Below, piece after piece: positions 19,164 through 30,173 of a DNA stretch of 64,000 nucleotides; position 1 is the stretch's first letter, and each line of letters opens with the position of its first letter. The position numbers and the translations under genes were made by a program. The DNA is taken from positions 1,426,001-1,490,000 of the forward strand of contig NZ_JQLY01000001.1 of NCBI RefSeq assembly GCF_000744455.1. Reading direction: 5' to 3'. The notes beneath the pieces were generated by a model. That model was not told the origin of the DNA and did no database searches. It saw only the letters and a program-made list of their open reading frames with translations. This DNA comes from Methanobacterium sp. SMA-27 (GTDB lineage: Archaea; Methanobacteriota; Methanobacteria; Methanobacteriales; Methanobacteriaceae).

Positions 19164-21014
19164 TTACCTCAAATCTAAAACATTCCAATTTTCAGTATTA
19201 ATGTTTATATCATCAAGCTGATCTTTAACCGAATTTTTAGGGCTGTATGGTAATATCTGACCATTTATATAAGGTTTTTTTTGGTTCATTGATCTTATGT
19301 TATCTTGTGCTGTTTTTTGCCAGAGTTCAAGCCAACCATTTATTGGTTGATTTAGAGATGTTTTTCCATATCCAAGATGTTCATTCCATAATGAGTTTCT
19401 AAAACTTTCAATAGCATTTTTTGAACCTTTATCATCCAAGATCATAACATTTATTTCCATACTTCTTTGAAATTTTGAATCAAAAAATCCTTTAAGTTCA
19501 TTTACATGGGTTAAAGATGTACCATCCAAGTTTGCTGTGCCCACAGTAGCCCATATATCATCAACTACAGCAGCTTTAGTATGCACATAGATTGGTTGTA
19601 TTTCATACTGATTCTCTCCCCATCCTGAAGACCATAAACTGAAAAAACCTATCTGTGGATGTTTCAAATTATCTTCGGTATTTTTAATTCCAAGTTTTTT
19701 AATTGCCTTATTCTGCCATTTCTTATATCCGGGTAACTCAGGATCTTCATTTATCAAAAATATAACTTGAAGATCATCGTTGAATTTAATTACATTTTTT
19801 AATGCTTTCAATATACTGTTGTTGGTAAAATACTGATTTTCAAGATATATAAAATCCGATGCTTGTGCTATTGCCTTTCTATAACCTTCAAATATTCCCA
19901 ACTCTCCCTTTTTAGTTAATGTGTCTTTTGTTACAGATCTGGCAATTTGAATTTGGTCTTCGCCAGAGCTAATTGGGTGGAAACTTATATTGAGTTTATT
20001 TTTTCCATTGTAATCTTTAGATGAGATATAATTCCACATTTCAACAAATAATTCTTCAACATAATATACTGATCCGCCATTCAGTTTCACAGATATGTCA
20101 TGAACTGGTCTTACAAGTTCAGGTTCCCGCCTTGGATCGTTAATTAAATGCATTGAAGTATCCCAATAATCTGGAATAAATGCAGATCCTATAACAAATG
20201 CTTCATTACCATCAACAATCAAGGTTTTTGCATGCATCACATGGAGACCACTGGACTTAAATCCCATGACTTCAACCCCTGTTGATTTGAATTTGTCCTT
20301 AATTTTTTTTAATGAATCAGGTAGTGCAAGATTTTCATTTAAAATTATTTTTACATTGACCCCTCTTTCATCTGCATTTTTTAAAACATCAACAAGAACA
20401 TCCTTTGGAGATAGATCATCATCTGAATTAAATGTAGCAACAAAATCCGGGTCAAATTCAATTTGCGATAGATACACATAGGAACTAGCATTATTGATCG
20501 AATTAACAATACATTTTAATTCTTTTTCATTATCAATTAATATTTCAAAATCATTATCAGATGTAAATCTTGACTTATCTGTACCACCTAATGTTATAAA
20601 CCAGCCATTTGCCCAATTACGATTTATATGGATATCTTCAACTTTTTTTATTGGTTCAGATACAACAGAGAACTTATCTGTTTTATAAAGTTCTGCAACA
20701 TCTAACATATCTCTAACAACCAGCCAAATATCAGGTTTTTCATCAATAATAGTTTTATAACTGTTTGTTGAATATGTTATCCTGTAAAACCCATCTTTAT
20801 CTGTTCTGGATTTACCAAGTTCATGATCAGGTATCAGTGAAACAGGTGAAACTTTATCTGCTAATTTTACTAGTTTGTTATTCATTATCGAAGCTTCTGT
20901 CTTCCCTTCCGCTACCACAACCAAACCCATCATAGGTTTGCCATTTTCATCTAAAATTCTTCCTCGAACTCCCATGTTGGGTTCTTCATTTGTTGTCATA
21001 TTATCTTTGGACAT
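19164..21014 (-). CDS. phospholipase D-family protein with N-terminal carboxypeptidase-regulatory-like domain
   Basis: This 616-residue protein carries two HKD motifs of the PLD superfamily: HAKTLIVDG (His261, Lys263, Asp268) with downstream GSAF, and HTKAAVVDD (His478, Lys480, Asp485) with GTANLDG. Both are complete, so an active phosphatidyltransferase or hydrolase is expected. The first 100 residues (GVRGRILDENGKPMMGLVVV ... DKDGFYRITY) form a carboxypeptidase-regulatory-like beta-sandwich. No signal peptide is visible, so it is probably cytoplasmic or peripheral. The substrate could be phospholipid or another phosphodiester. It is the downstream member of a leftward set with DUF5518-like and Hsp20 genes. 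Confidence 0.85.
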   Translation of the reverse strand: MSKDNMTTNEEPNMGVRGRILDENGKPMMGLVVVAEGKTEASIMNNKLVKLADKVSPVSLIPDHELGKSRTDKDGFYRITYSTNSYKTIIDEKPDIWLVVRDMLDVAELYKTDKFSVVSEPIKKVEDIHINRNWANGWFITLGGTDKSRFTSDNDFEILIDNEKELKCIVNSINNASSYVYLSQIEFDPDFVATFNSDDDLSPKDVLVDVLKNADERGVNVKIILNENLALPDSLKKIKDKFKSTGVEVMGFKSSGLHVMHAKTLIVDGNEAFVIGSAFIPDYWDTSMHLINDPRREPELVRPVHDISVKLNGGSVYYVEELFVEMWNYISSKDYNGKNKLNISFHPISSGEDQIQIARSVTKDTLTKKGELGIFEGYRKAIAQASDFIYLENQYFTNNSILKALKNVIKFNDDLQVIFLINEDPELPGYKKWQNKAIKKLGIKNTEDNLKHPQIGFFSLWSSGWGENQYEIQPIYVHTKAAVVDDIWATVGTANLDGTSLTHVNELKGFFDSKFQRSMEINVMILDDKGSKNAIESFRNSLWNEHLGYGKTSLNQPINGWLELWQKTAQDNIRSMNQKKPYINGQILPYSPKNSVKDQLDDININTENWNVLDLR

Positions 21015-21105
21015 CTTAAAGAAATTTAAATGGTTTTTTATAGAAAAAAAATTTAATTTATTCAGATTTATTAAAAATATTTTGATAAATCCCTTGGAAC
21101 AATTA

Positions 21106-21531
21106 TTAAATCTGGATTATATGGAAATCTATATTCTTTTTTTTTTGGATGGTTCGTACAATCAGTAATATAATGGCACCAATTGCACCTCCAACTGCAC
21201 CGATTACAATTGCAATGATTAGTTCTTGAGGAGTGTTAATTGGAACATATGTTGATAACTGTGAAGAAAATGATGCAATAGCACCTTTAAACAGGCTTAA
21301 TATCCAAAGAATTATTGCACCTACAACACCCATTAATGCCCCATTAATCATTCCATCAATTATTCCACTATATGAAATGTAACCAACAACTATTCCTGCA
21401 AGGAGAAATCCTAAAAGAAACCCCTGTAATCCCAATACCGAACCAAAACCTAGTATGGAGATAATTACAGTGAATATAATGACCAATATAAATCCTTTAA
21501 TGATAGCACTTATATTCACCAAATGGATCAT
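21106..21531 (-). CDS. DUF5518-like multi-pass membrane protein
   Basis: This 141-residue Gly/Ile-rich protein has about four hydrophobic segments (8-28, 33-53, 62-82 and 103-126) and a basic C-terminal tail (RTIQKKKN). The pattern FLLGFLLAGIVVGYIS...GMINGALMGVVGAII is typical of archaeal DUF5518-type proteins, whose function is unknown. The start is 20 bases downstream of the Hsp20 stop, with GGAGATG upstream, so co-transcription with the heat-shock gene is likely. Confidence 0.65.
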   Translation of the reverse strand: MIHLVNISAIIKGFILVIIFTVIISILGFGSVLGLQGFLLGFLLAGIVVGYISYSGIIDGMINGALMGVVGAIILWILSLFKGAIASFSSQLSTYVPINTPQELIIAIVIGAVGGAIGAIILLIVRTIQKKKNIDFHIIQI

Positions 21532-21550
21532 CTCCTAAATTAGTAAAAGA

Positions 21551-22030
21551 TCATTTAATCTCTACTTTATGTTTAGCTTCCATTATTTTTGGAAGATCAA
21601 CTGTTAAAACAGAGTCTTTGAATTTTGCTTTGGCTTTTTTTACATCAATTTTGGCAGGCAATACCATGGACCGTCTTGTTTCACCATAACTTCTCTCTTT
21701 TCTGAGATAATTAGCTCCCTCTTCTTCAATTTCTTCATCAAACTTTGCAACAATTTCAATTGTATCTTCAGAAATGTCAACATCTACATTTTCCTTTTTA
21801 ACACCTGGAAGGTCAGTAATTACCATAATGGAATCGTCAGTTTCCATAATATCAACCAATGGCTTTTGAAAGGACATAGTATACTCTGATAGACTTTTCC
21901 CCAATTCTTCTTGTTTTTCTTTTATGGTATTCACTATATCTGTCAACATACTTTCTGTTGGAGTTTCTTTTTCTTCAAACTCTTCCTCTTCACCAGTTCC
22001 CATTGCAATAGGTACGTCTTTATCTACCAT
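21551..22030 (-). CDS. Hsp20/alpha-crystallin small heat-shock protein
   Basis: This 159-residue holdase has an acidic N-terminal region (EEEEFEEKETPTE) and an alpha-crystallin domain (about 60-150). The domain includes ITDLPGVKKENVDVDISEDT, LRKERSYGETRRSMVLPAKI and FKDSVLTVDLPK. The C-terminal IxI-type motif is only partly preserved (VEIK). Start: ATG behind GGAGGGTG. A CsbD-like miniprotein gene ends 22 bases upstream, making a stress group CsbD-like, Hsp20, membrane protein, PLD read leftward. Confidence 0.92.
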   Translation of the reverse strand: MVDKDVPIAMGTGEEEEFEEKETPTESMLTDIVNTIKEKQEELGKSLSEYTMSFQKPLVDIMETDDSIMVITDLPGVKKENVDVDISEDTIEIVAKFDEEIEEEGANYLRKERSYGETRRSMVLPAKIDVKKAKAKFKDSVLTVDLPKIMEAKHKVEIK

Positions 22031-22052
22031 TTTAATTCACCCTCCGGAATAA

Positions 22053-22169
22053 TTATTTTTTACTAGAAATCTTTCCTTTAACCTTTCCTTCAACTTCTTT
22101 AGTCTTTCCCTTAACTTCACCTTCTAATTCTTTAGTTTTTCCATTAATTTCACCTGTTTTTTCACTCAT
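22053..22169 (-). CDS. CsbD-like miniprotein, 38 residues
   Basis: A short frame, 38 codons, with a strongly biased Lys/Glu/Gly composition. It consists of near-repeats of GKTKELEGEVKGK, GKTKEVEGKVKGK, the hydrophilic pattern of CsbD stress-response proteins (usually about 60 residues). No stop interrupts it; the ATG is preceded by a weak TGGA. It ends 22 bases before the Hsp20 start, in the same direction. CsbD proteins are induced by general stress in bacteria; the biochemical role is unknown. Confidence 0.6.
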   Translation of the reverse strand: MSEKTGEINGKTKELEGEVKGKTKEVEGKVKGKISSKK

Positions 22170-22289
22170 ATAATCCATCGATAAATAATCAACATCCTAA
22201 TTCAACTTATAATATCTGATATACATCCAATATTATAAATTTTTTGTGAATGTTAAAAAAATTAATTAAATCAAAAATAATTATTTTTT

Positions 22290-23738
22290 TTACTTTGAAG
22301 AAGAATTACTATCCAAATTCTGATACCATCCATTAGCTGTACTTCCTGTGAGTTTTGGAATAATAAAGCTTCTGAAAACAGTTTGTAATATGACCTTGAA
22401 CATATGGCGATGATTCAATAGGTATTTTGGTCTTGAATAGAATTTTAAATATGCTTTGGCCAGTTTATTTTCAACCATCTTACTGTTCAAACCCATTTCA
22501 TTGTATTTAATAATTGATTTGAGCACTGTGTAATCCTGCCAATCTTCATTGTCAATTAGATCTTTTGATTTTAGCTCATCATAGATGGGTGTTCCTGGAA
22601 ATGGTGTTAATATTGAGTATTGACAGTAATCTGGGTCAAGTTTTGTTGAGAATTTTATTGTATCCTCCATATCGGTTTCGGTTTCACCAGGATAGCCAAG
22701 TATAAATGATGTTAAAACTCCAAGCCCGGCATTTTTCGCATATTTAACAGCATCCTCAGCATTTTGAAGTGTTATACCCTTTTTCATCAAATCTAGGATG
22801 CGCTGTGAACCCGATTCAACACCATAATATATGGTTTTCATTCCAGATGTCTTGAGATTTTCAAGCAAACTCTGATCTACCCTGTCAACACGTGAAGATG
22901 CAACAAATTCTATATCAATATTTCTGGACTTTATTTCATCGGCAATATCGTTTGCCCTTCTTTTATTAAGCATGAATGTATCGTCCATAAACCCAATATC
23001 ATTTATTCCATATTTATATACAAATTCCTCAATTTCATCGACAACATTATCTGGACTGCGTGATCTAAACTTTTTACCCATGATAAGAGATGAAGTACAG
23101 TAATTACACGAATAAACACAACCTCTGCTAGTTATTATTCCCCCTGTTTGATCTTTGGAAGCACCATAGGATTTAGATGGAACAAGATGTCTGGCAGGGA
23201 ATGGTAATGAATCAAGATCCTTAATTAAAGGTCTTTCTTGTGTTTCCTTTAAATTACCAGTATCAGGATCCCTATAAACTATTCCCTTAACATCTTCAAA
23301 ATCAATTTTATCATCATCTGATAATTTGTTGGTTATTCCAACCAATGTTTCCTCACCTTCGCCCTTAACAATTAAATCAAGTGATTCATTTTCTTTCAAT
23401 GTTTTAGTGGGCAGGAAGGTTGCATGAGGTCCTCCAAGCACGATTAAAGAATTGGGTAAAGCATCTTTGATAAGCTCAGCATATTTAACTGCACTTTTAA
23501 TGGTAGATGTGGTTGCTGTTAAACCTATTACCTTTGGATTAAAATTTTGTGCCTTCTCTGACACTTTTTCATATCCATTTTGCTGCAGATCATCGTCTAT
23601 TATTTTAACTTTGTATGATTCTTTCTCAAGTGATGACGCAAGGTACATGAGATTCATGGGAGGGGTTATGAAACCAAGAGCATTTTTAATTGCATTTTCA
23701 TCGTAAGGATTTATTAACAATACATCGATTTTGTTCAT
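22290..23738 (-). CDS. B12-binding-domain radical SAM protein
   Basis: This 482-residue protein has an N-terminal Rossmann-like cobalamin-binding-type domain (1-140; [31 protein letters not shown]). The radical SAM barrel carries Cys207-x3-Cys211-x2-Cys214 (CVYSCNYC) for the 4Fe-4S cluster. The DxHxxG cobalamin motif is not evident, so B12 binding is uncertain. [17 protein letters not shown] and [14 protein letters not shown] are typical of the BchE/P-methylase-like group. The C-terminal 90 residues are basic and may touch membrane or lipid. The substrate is unknown; lipid or quinone-like methylation or cyclisation is the usual range. Confidence 0.85.
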   Translation of the reverse strand: MNKIDVLLINPYDENAIKNALGFITPPMNLMYLASSLEKESYKVKIIDDDLQQNGYEKVSEKAQNFNPKVIGLTATTSTIKSAVKYAELIKDALPNSLIVLGGPHATFLPTKTLKENESLDLIVKGEGEETLVGITNKLSDDDKIDFEDVKGIVYRDPDTGNLKETQERPLIKDLDSLPFPARHLVPSKSYGASKDQTGGIITSRGCVYSCNYCTSSLIMGKKFRSRSPDNVVDEIEEFVYKYGINDIGFMDDTFMLNKRRANDIADEIKSRNIDIEFVASSRVDRVDQSLLENLKTSGMKTIYYGVESGSQRILDLMKKGITLQNAEDAVKYAKNAGLGVLTSFILGYPGETETDMEDTIKFSTKLDPDYCQYSILTPFPGTPIYDELKSKDLIDNEDWQDYTVLKSIIKYNEMGLNSKMVENKLAKAYLKFYSRPKYLLNHRHMFKVILQTVFRSFIIPKLTGSTANGWYQNLDSNSSSK

Positions 23739-24204
23739 TTTTTTTACCTTTGAAAGTCCATATCAATTTAAAATAGAATTATTTAAGGTGTATTTAGTTG
23801 TATTAGTATAATATATATTTCAACTTAAATATAAATTTTGAATTCTTAATAGATATCCCTATCCAAATAATCCCAATATAAACCACCCCTTTGTTCTATA
23901 AAACTATGATAAAATTTTTTTAAAACTAAAGCTGTTGAATATGTTAAGTAATAACGTAACTTGTAAAATGTAATATTAAATCAAAATTGTGTTTAAGATC
24001 AAAATTTGTTGTAACATGATGTATTTTAAAATGGAACCACTGAAAATCAATTAAATTATCCTATTATTAATATTAACAAATATAAAAATTATTAAACCCA
24101 TATACTTCAAATCCTTCTCGAATAAACTTTTAACATATTGACTTCAAATAAAACTTGCAGCCCCTTAATAAAAATATTTTACATTTAAAAGCTAATATTT
24201 ATCT
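23739..24204. other. AT-rich divergent intergenic region
   Basis: About 470 bases separate the leftward radical SAM gene from the rightward glycosyltransferase. No gene or RNA is recognised; both promoters should lie here. Confidence 0.4.
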
Positions 24205-24214
24205 AAATATATAC
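24205..24214 (+). promoter_or_regulatory. candidate TATA box for GT2 gene
   Basis: AAATATATAC, matching the elements seen before the DUF4012 and valS genes. The leader would be about 45 bases, with ACGGAGGA just before the ATG at 24285. Confidence 0.4.
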
Positions 24215-24284
24215 AGTTACAAATTTCAAATTATTTGTTTCAAATCAAATTTAATACATTATTTCCACACGGAGGATTTAAAAA

Positions 24285-25466
24285 ATGAATGATGTGAAAG
24301 TATCCATAATAGTACCAGTTTACAATGTAGAAAAATATCTCAGACAATGTGTGGATAGTATCGTAAATCAATCATTAAAGGAAATTGAGATCATTTGTAT
24401 CAATGATGGTTCAACAGATAACTCACTACAAATTCTCGAAGGATATGCACAAAGGGACAAACGAATTAAAATAATTAACAAAAGAAACGAAGGTTTGTCG
24501 GCAGCTAGAAATACTGGCATGGAATATGCAACTGGTGAATACATTGGATTTGTTGATTCTGACGACTTTATAAACGAAAAAATGTATGAAAATCTATATA
24601 TAAATGCTAAATCCAATAAAAGTGACATAGTAATGTGCCCTGCATATGTATTTGACGATAACAATCCTGAATTAAATCATAAAAAACCTTATTTTAGTTT
24701 AGAATGTTTAGATAAAAAATTTGATAATAAAGTATTCGATCATACCAACACTAAGAATCTGATTTTTAAGGTTAATGTAACTTGTTGGAACAAAATTTAC
24801 AAATCTCAATTTTTAAATGAAATAGGTGCAAAATTTCATAAAATGTATTTTGAAGACAATATTTTTTTTTATGAAACCTATTTAAAAGCCAAGAAAATCT
24901 CTCTAATTAGAGATTTTCTATATTATTACCGGATTAATCGGGCAGGTTCATTCATAAAGGAAGGGAATAAAAAATTTTTTGATATTTGTAATATGCATGA
25001 TTTATTAAAAAAGATACTAATAGAAACGGGTAATCTCGATGAATATTTAGAAAGTTTTTTAAATTTTAAAATCAACGGCTCATTGGGACGTTACAATCAG
25101 GTAGATGAAAGATTTAAACCAGAATTTTTTGAGATTATCAAACAAAATTTCATAAAAAATAATTTAAAAAAGTCCGATATTGACAAATTATCACAAAACA
25201 ACAAGATTAAATATCAAAATATATTGATTTCTGATACCTACAAAGAATATGGACTGAGAGAGCAGATTTACCAACTAAATAGTGCAAATCAGGAATATGA
25301 ACAAAAATATCAACAACTAGAGTATAATTTGGAAAGGCTAAAAGATAAGAATCAAGGTTATGAAAAAGAGATAAACACTCAAAAACATTTCATTCAAAAG
25401 ATCACATCTTCAAATAGTTGGAAATTAACAAAACCACTTAGAAAAATCAGAAATTTGATAAATTAG
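24285..25466 (+). CDS. GT2-family glycosyltransferase
   Basis: This 393-residue protein has an inverting GT-A fold at the N-terminus: SIIVPVYNVEKYLRQCVDSI (residues 6-25), CINDGSTDNS, and the metal-binding DSDDF near 95. It would transfer a sugar from a nucleotide donor to an envelope glycan or protein glycan. The last 90 residues form a coiled coil (LREQIYQLNSANQEYEQKYQ...) ending in SSNSWKLTKPLRKI, a tail common in surface-polysaccharide transferases. GGAGGATTT precedes the ATG. No neighbour of the same pathway is adjacent. Confidence 0.88.
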   Translation: MNDVKVSIIVPVYNVEKYLRQCVDSIVNQSLKEIEIICINDGSTDNSLQILEGYAQRDKRIKIINKRNEGLSAARNTGMEYATGEYIGFVDSDDFINEKMYENLYINAKSNKSDIVMCPAYVFDDNNPELNHKKPYFSLECLDKKFDNKVFDHTNTKNLIFKVNVTCWNKIYKSQFLNEIGAKFHKMYFEDNIFFYETYLKAKKISLIRDFLYYYRINRAGSFIKEGNKKFFDICNMHDLLKKILIETGNLDEYLESFLNFKINGSLGRYNQVDERFKPEFFEIIKQNFIKNNLKKSDIDKLSQNNKIKYQNILISDTYKEYGLREQIYQLNSANQEYEQKYQQLEYNLERLKDKNQGYEKEINTQKHFIQKITSSNSWKLTKPLRKIRNLIN

Positions 25467-26174
25467 TTGAAAATTTGTAATACATGACATGTGTGTAAAA
25501 TGGATAATCATTTTGTAATGTAGAGAAGAATTATCCTCAAAATATTGTATATTATTAACATAGTCCTATTTGGTCTCTAATAGAATTTATAAATTGAACT
25601 CAAATTCCTCTCTTATGAATACAATGACTTCTTCATGTTCCTGGAACATTTCAGGATTATATTATTCTCCAATTCTTATCTGAGTATTGTGGATATATAT
25701 TCATTATCCCTCACTCACTCTCATTGTAATTAACTCCCCCAATATCTTGAAGTAAACATATGGAAATTAGAATATATCATCATTTAAATGAGCATTTTTT
25801 AAGTTATAAAATGTTTACTTCAAAATAGAGATGAATAATGATAATTTGAACTCAATAACCTCTAACACAAATTATCTAAGGATATTTCATATTTTTAGGA
25901 ATACTAATTTAAAAAATAAGTCGAAATAGATTGTTAAAAAATATATTATTTATATAAATAGAAAGACTTTTACAGCAGACAAATAATTAAGTTTAAAGAA
26001 AGATTACGGTTTAATGTATTGAAACAACTTCAAAATGGACTAGACTAAAACATGATTTATCAAAAAAAGTTATACCTTGGAGTAAATAGATTAAGGTCTA
26101 TAATATTTTATGAAGTATATTATGATTAAATAAAATCTATATCACACAATAAACTATTAAAATTATTAATAAGT
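25467..26174. other. intergenic region with a 13-base inverted repeat and possible decayed ORF
   Basis: TTGAAGTAAACAT (25747-25759) and ATGTTTACTTCAA (25811-25823) are perfect inverted copies 51 bases apart. On the minus strand, between about 25765 and 25585, codon-like stretches such as NIYPQYSDKNWRII and PEMFQEHEEVIVFIREEFEF are broken by stops, suggesting the remains of an unidentified gene. The rest shows nothing. Confidence 0.3.
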
Positions 26175-26185
26175 AATATATATAC
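26175..26185 (+). promoter_or_regulatory. candidate TATA box for valS
   Basis: AATATATATAC about 55 bases before the ATG predicts a transcription start near 26208 and a leader of about 30 bases carrying AGAGGAGAA. Confidence 0.5.
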
Positions 26186-26238
26186 AAAGTAAAGGAATTT
26201 TACACTATTTTAGACTTATATTTTAAGAGGAGAATTAG

Positions 26239-28902
26239 ATGAGCAAAGATAACATACCAGCAGACTATGATCACTTGAAAGAAGCAGAATGGCAAATCCG
26301 ATGGGAAGAAGACCATGTGCATAGATTCATTGGTGATGGTACACGTCCAAGGTACATAATTGACACACCACCACCATATCCAACAGGTTCTATTCACATT
26401 GGACATGTTTTAAACTGGACATTTATTGACATTATTGCACGTTTTATGCGTATGAAAGGTTACGATGTTATGTTTCCACAGGGATGGGACTGTCATGGAT
26501 TACCAACTGAGGTTAAAGTTGAAGAAATAAATAATATCCGAAAAAATGATGTTCCTAGGGATGAATTCAGAAACATGTGCATAGACATTACCCATGACAA
26601 CATTAAGCAGATGAAAAGCCAAATGCAATCATTAGGTTTTTCACAGGACTGGTCAAGGGAATTTGTAACCATGACCCCGGAATATCGTGCAAAAACCCAG
26701 TTATCATTCCTTAAATTATACAATCAGAACTTGATATATAGGGCAGTGCATCCTGTTAACTGGTGTCCTCGTTGTGAAACAGCAATTGCATTTGCTGAAG
26801 TAGACTATAATGAGAACACAACATTTTTGAACTACATGGAATTTCCAGAGACAAATGGTGAGGGCAAAGTAATAATTGCAACTACAAGACCTGAATTATT
26901 ATCTGCATGTGTAGCTGTTGTTGTACATCCAGAAGATGAGCGTTACAAACATCTTGAAGGTAAAAATGTTGTTGTACCTCTCTACAACAGACCTGTTAAA
27001 ATAATTACAGATACCGATGTTGACCCTGAATTTGGTACCGGTGCTGTTATGATATGTACCTTTGGTGATAAAACCGATGTTTCATGGGTAAATAGATATG
27101 GATTGGATATAATCGAAGCTATAGATGAAAGAGGTTTGATGAAAGAGGTTTCAGGGAAATATGTAGGACTTACAATACCCGAATGCAAATCATCTATTGT
27201 TGAAGATCTGAAAGATGAAGGATGTCTTGTTAAACAGGAACCAACATACCAAAATGTTGGTCTTTGCTGGAGATGTAAAACACCAATAGAGATACTGGTA
27301 AAAAAACAGTGGTTTGTAGCTGTTAAGGAACTTGAAAACCAGATACTTGAAACCGCAGAAGAAATAGACTGGATTCCAGAACACATGAAGATCAGACTTC
27401 TAAACTGGACAGGTTCAATGGACTGGGATTGGTGTATATCCAGGCAGAGATTGTTTGCTACACCCATACCAGTATGGTACTGTAATGAATGTGGAAAAGT
27501 CTATCTACCAGAACCTGAAGAACTTCCCGTTGATCCCTCTGTTGAAAACCCCCCTAACAAATGCGAATGCGGGTGCAATAACTTTACAGGAGAATTCGAT
27601 GTATTAGATACATGGATGGACAGTTCAATCACACCTATGGTAATTGCTGGATGGCCGTCACCCGACTTTAAAAAATACTACCCTGCAGATCTAAGACCTC
27701 AGGGCCATGATATAATAAGAACATGGGCATTTTACACCATATTAAGATGCAAAGCACTTACAGATGAAAAACCATTCGAAAGGATCGTTGTTAATGGAAT
27801 GGTCTTTGGAGAAGACGGACATAAAATGAGTAAATCTAGGGGTAATGTCATTGCGCCCGAGGCCGTGGTTAATGAATATGGTGCAGATGCAATGCGTTTA
27901 TGGTCAGCAAACAGCGTCCCCGGATCAGATGTTCCATTCGACTGGAAAGATGTTAAAAATGGATATAAATTCCTTAGAAAATTCTGGAACGCCTTCAGAT
28001 TCATAAATATGCATATCGCAGATTATAACATGGAAGAATCAAACAGGGACTATTTAAACCCCATGGATAGATGGATTTTATCCAGACTCAACTATCTTGT
28101 AGTAGATGTAACTGAAAACCTTGAGACCTACAACTTTGCAGATGCAAGGAACAAAATACAGGCATTTGTATGGCATGATTTCTGCGATGAATATATTGAA
28201 GCGGTTAAATACCGGCTTTACGCAGATTCAGAGGATCTTCAAGCTTCTAAAGAGGCAGCTAAATACGCACTGAAAACAGTCATATTAACATCACTTAAAC
28301 TCTTATCACCAATAACTCCCCATTTCACAGACGAAGTAAACCAATACCTTGATGAAGATAATGAAAGTATACACAAGAAAAATTGGCCACTAGCTGATAA
28401 AAGTCTTATGGACAGTAAAGCCGAAAAACTCGGTGAGATTGGTGTTAATATAATTGGAGATATTAGAAGATTTAAATCAGCAACTAAAAGACCATTAAAC
28501 ACTCCCATAAAATCTGCAACAATCTACACAACAGAATCAGAATTGTACAACGATTTGAAAGACCTTGAATCTGATATAATTGGTACAATGAGGATCAAAG
28601 AACTTAAAATTCAAATGGGAAAACCAGATATTCAAGAGAGGGTTGTTGAACTAACACCTGTAATGTCAAAGATTGGTCCTGAATTTAAAAAGGATGCACC
28701 TTCAATTGTGAAGTACCTTGAATCTAATGATCCCCATGAAATAGCGGAAACCATTGAAAGAGATGGAAAAATAGTAATCAACGGTCTCACACTAACCAAA
28801 GAATATGTTACAAGTCGTAAGGAAATTGTTGGAAGTTCTGGGGAGAAGGTTGAAATATTACACTCTGAAGAGTTGGATGTTGTATTGGAGATAGTGATCT
28901 AA
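26239..28902 (+). CDS. valS: valyl-tRNA synthetase
   Basis: This class I synthetase (887 residues) charges tRNA-Val. SIHIGHVLN (HIGH motif, about 51-59) and KMSKSRGN (KMSKS, about 532-539) form the ATP site. The editing CP1 domain lies between them. Zinc-type Cys pairs are seen at CPRCE, CWRCK and CNECGK...CECGCN. The length and layout fit archaeal ValRS. The start is fixed by AGAGGAGAATTAG before the ATG. Its last base overlaps the first base of aroA (TAATG), and the GTPase gene follows, giving a translationally coupled operon. Confidence 0.97.
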   Translation: MSKDNIPADYDHLKEAEWQIRWEEDHVHRFIGDGTRPRYIIDTPPPYPTGSIHIGHVLNWTFIDIIARFMRMKGYDVMFPQGWDCHGLPTEVKVEEINNIRKNDVPRDEFRNMCIDITHDNIKQMKSQMQSLGFSQDWSREFVTMTPEYRAKTQLSFLKLYNQNLIYRAVHPVNWCPRCETAIAFAEVDYNENTTFLNYMEFPETNGEGKVIIATTRPELLSACVAVVVHPEDERYKHLEGKNVVVPLYNRPVKIITDTDVDPEFGTGAVMICTFGDKTDVSWVNRYGLDIIEAIDERGLMKEVSGKYVGLTIPECKSSIVEDLKDEGCLVKQEPTYQNVGLCWRCKTPIEILVKKQWFVAVKELENQILETAEEIDWIPEHMKIRLLNWTGSMDWDWCISRQRLFATPIPVWYCNECGKVYLPEPEELPVDPSVENPPNKCECGCNNFTGEFDVLDTWMDSSITPMVIAGWPSPDFKKYYPADLRPQGHDIIRTWAFYTILRCKALTDEKPFERIVVNGMVFGEDGHKMSKSRGNVIAPEAVVNEYGADAMRLWSANSVPGSDVPFDWKDVKNGYKFLRKFWNAFRFINMHIADYNMEESNRDYLNPMDRWILSRLNYLVVDVTENLETYNFADARNKIQAFVWHDFCDEYIEAVKYRLYADSEDLQASKEAAKYALKTVILTSLKLLSPITPHFTDEVNQYLDEDNESIHKKNWPLADKSLMDSKAEKLGEIGVNIIGDIRRFKSATKRPLNTPIKSATIYTTESELYNDLKDLESDIIGTMRIKELKIQMGKPDIQERVVELTPVMSKIGPEFKKDAPSIVKYLESNDPHEIAETIERDGKIVINGLTLTKEYVTSRKEIVGSSGEKVEILHSEELDVVLEIVI

Positions 28903-30173
28903 TGGAACTTAAGGTTCAAGCAGCCAGCAGAATGGACGGTATTGTTAAGGCTCCACCATCAAAGAGTTACACGCATAGAGGATTTATAATGGCGTTCCTT
29001 GCAGAGGGCACATCAAAAATAAATGATCCACTGTACTCTGACGATACAATGGCCTCATTAAATTCCTGCAAAGCTCTTGGATCCAAGGTTGAAAAACATA
29101 GCTCTTACTGTGAAATCACAGGTATTAATGGAAAACCTTCTACACCCGATAATGTACTTGACCTTAAAAATTCAGGCACAACTCTACGTATTTTAACAAG
29201 TATTGCGACATTGACAGATGGTTACACTGTTTTAACAGGTGATAAATCACTTAGAACCCGTCCAATGCAGGACATACTCAGTGCACTTAAACCCCTTGGT
29301 GTTACAGCATTTTCAACCAAAAACAATGGAAAACCTCCTATAATAATAAAAGGCGGATTTAAAGGTGGTGAAACTTCAATAAATGGAAATGTAAGTTCAC
29401 AGTTTATATCTTCAATCCTCATGGCATCCCCTTATGCAGAAACACCAGTTCATCTCAATGTTAAAGATAAGTTCATATCAAGACCCTACGTTGAAATGAC
29501 AGTTGAATTAATGGAAAAATTCAATGTAAAAGTTGAATATGAAAGGGAAAAAAAATCATTCCACATAGACCCTCAAATATACAGATCAAATGACTACACT
29601 GTAGAGGGTGATTATTCATCAGCATCATACCTTATTGCTGCTGCTGCAAGTCTTAATTCAGAAGTCACCATCCAAAATTTAATGAAAAATAGTAAACAGG
29701 GAGATAAACTCATACTGGACATTGTGAAGGATATGGGTTCTGAGGTTAATGTTAAAAATAATGAAGTTAAAATATATGGACAGGGAAGACTCAACGGAGT
29801 TGAAGTAAATCTTAAAAATGCCCCTGACCTATTACCAACAGTTGCAGCTCTTGGTGCAATGGCCAAAGGAACTACATATATAACAGGAGTGGAACATGCA
29901 CGTTTCAAGGAAACAGACAGAATACATACCTGTGCAATTGAACTTGCAAAACTGGGCGTATCAGTCACAGAAAAAGATGATGGACTCATAATAAGGGGAG
30001 GAGTTCATGGGGGAGTTGTTAAATCCCATATGGATCATCGACTTGCCATGGCATTTTATATTATTGGATTGAAGGTGGGCAACGTCGTTATAGAAGATGC
30101 ATCTGTTTACAATGTTTCCTTCCCAGATTTCCCTGAGATCATTGAAAAATTAATTGCAGGAACTGGAAAATGA
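28902..30173 (+). CDS. aroA: 3-phosphoshikimate 1-carboxyvinyltransferase (EPSP synthase)
   Basis: AroA joins shikimate-3-phosphate and phosphoenolpyruvate in the shikimate pathway. Of 423 residues, PPSKSYTHRGF (about 18-28) holds the catalytic Lys and substrate Ser, LKNSGTTLRIL (the LxNSGT motif) lies near 88, and RFKETDRI and DHRLAMAFYI lie in the C-terminal half. Two inverse alpha/beta domains are expected. The ATG overlaps the valS stop by one base and its own stop overlaps the GTPase start (ATGA). Confidence 0.96.
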   Translation: MELKVQAASRMDGIVKAPPSKSYTHRGFIMAFLAEGTSKINDPLYSDDTMASLNSCKALGSKVEKHSSYCEITGINGKPSTPDNVLDLKNSGTTLRILTSIATLTDGYTVLTGDKSLRTRPMQDILSALKPLGVTAFSTKNNGKPPIIIKGGFKGGETSINGNVSSQFISSILMASPYAETPVHLNVKDKFISRPYVEMTVELMEKFNVKVEYEREKKSFHIDPQIYRSNDYTVEGDYSSASYLIAAAASLNSEVTIQNLMKNSKQGDKLILDIVKDMGSEVNVKNNEVKIYGQGRLNGVEVNLKNAPDLLPTVAALGAMAKGTTYITGVEHARFKETDRIHTCAIELAKLGVSVTEKDDGLIIRGGVHGGVVKSHMDHRLAMAFYIIGLKVGNVVIEDASVYNVSFPDFPEIIEKLIAGTGK

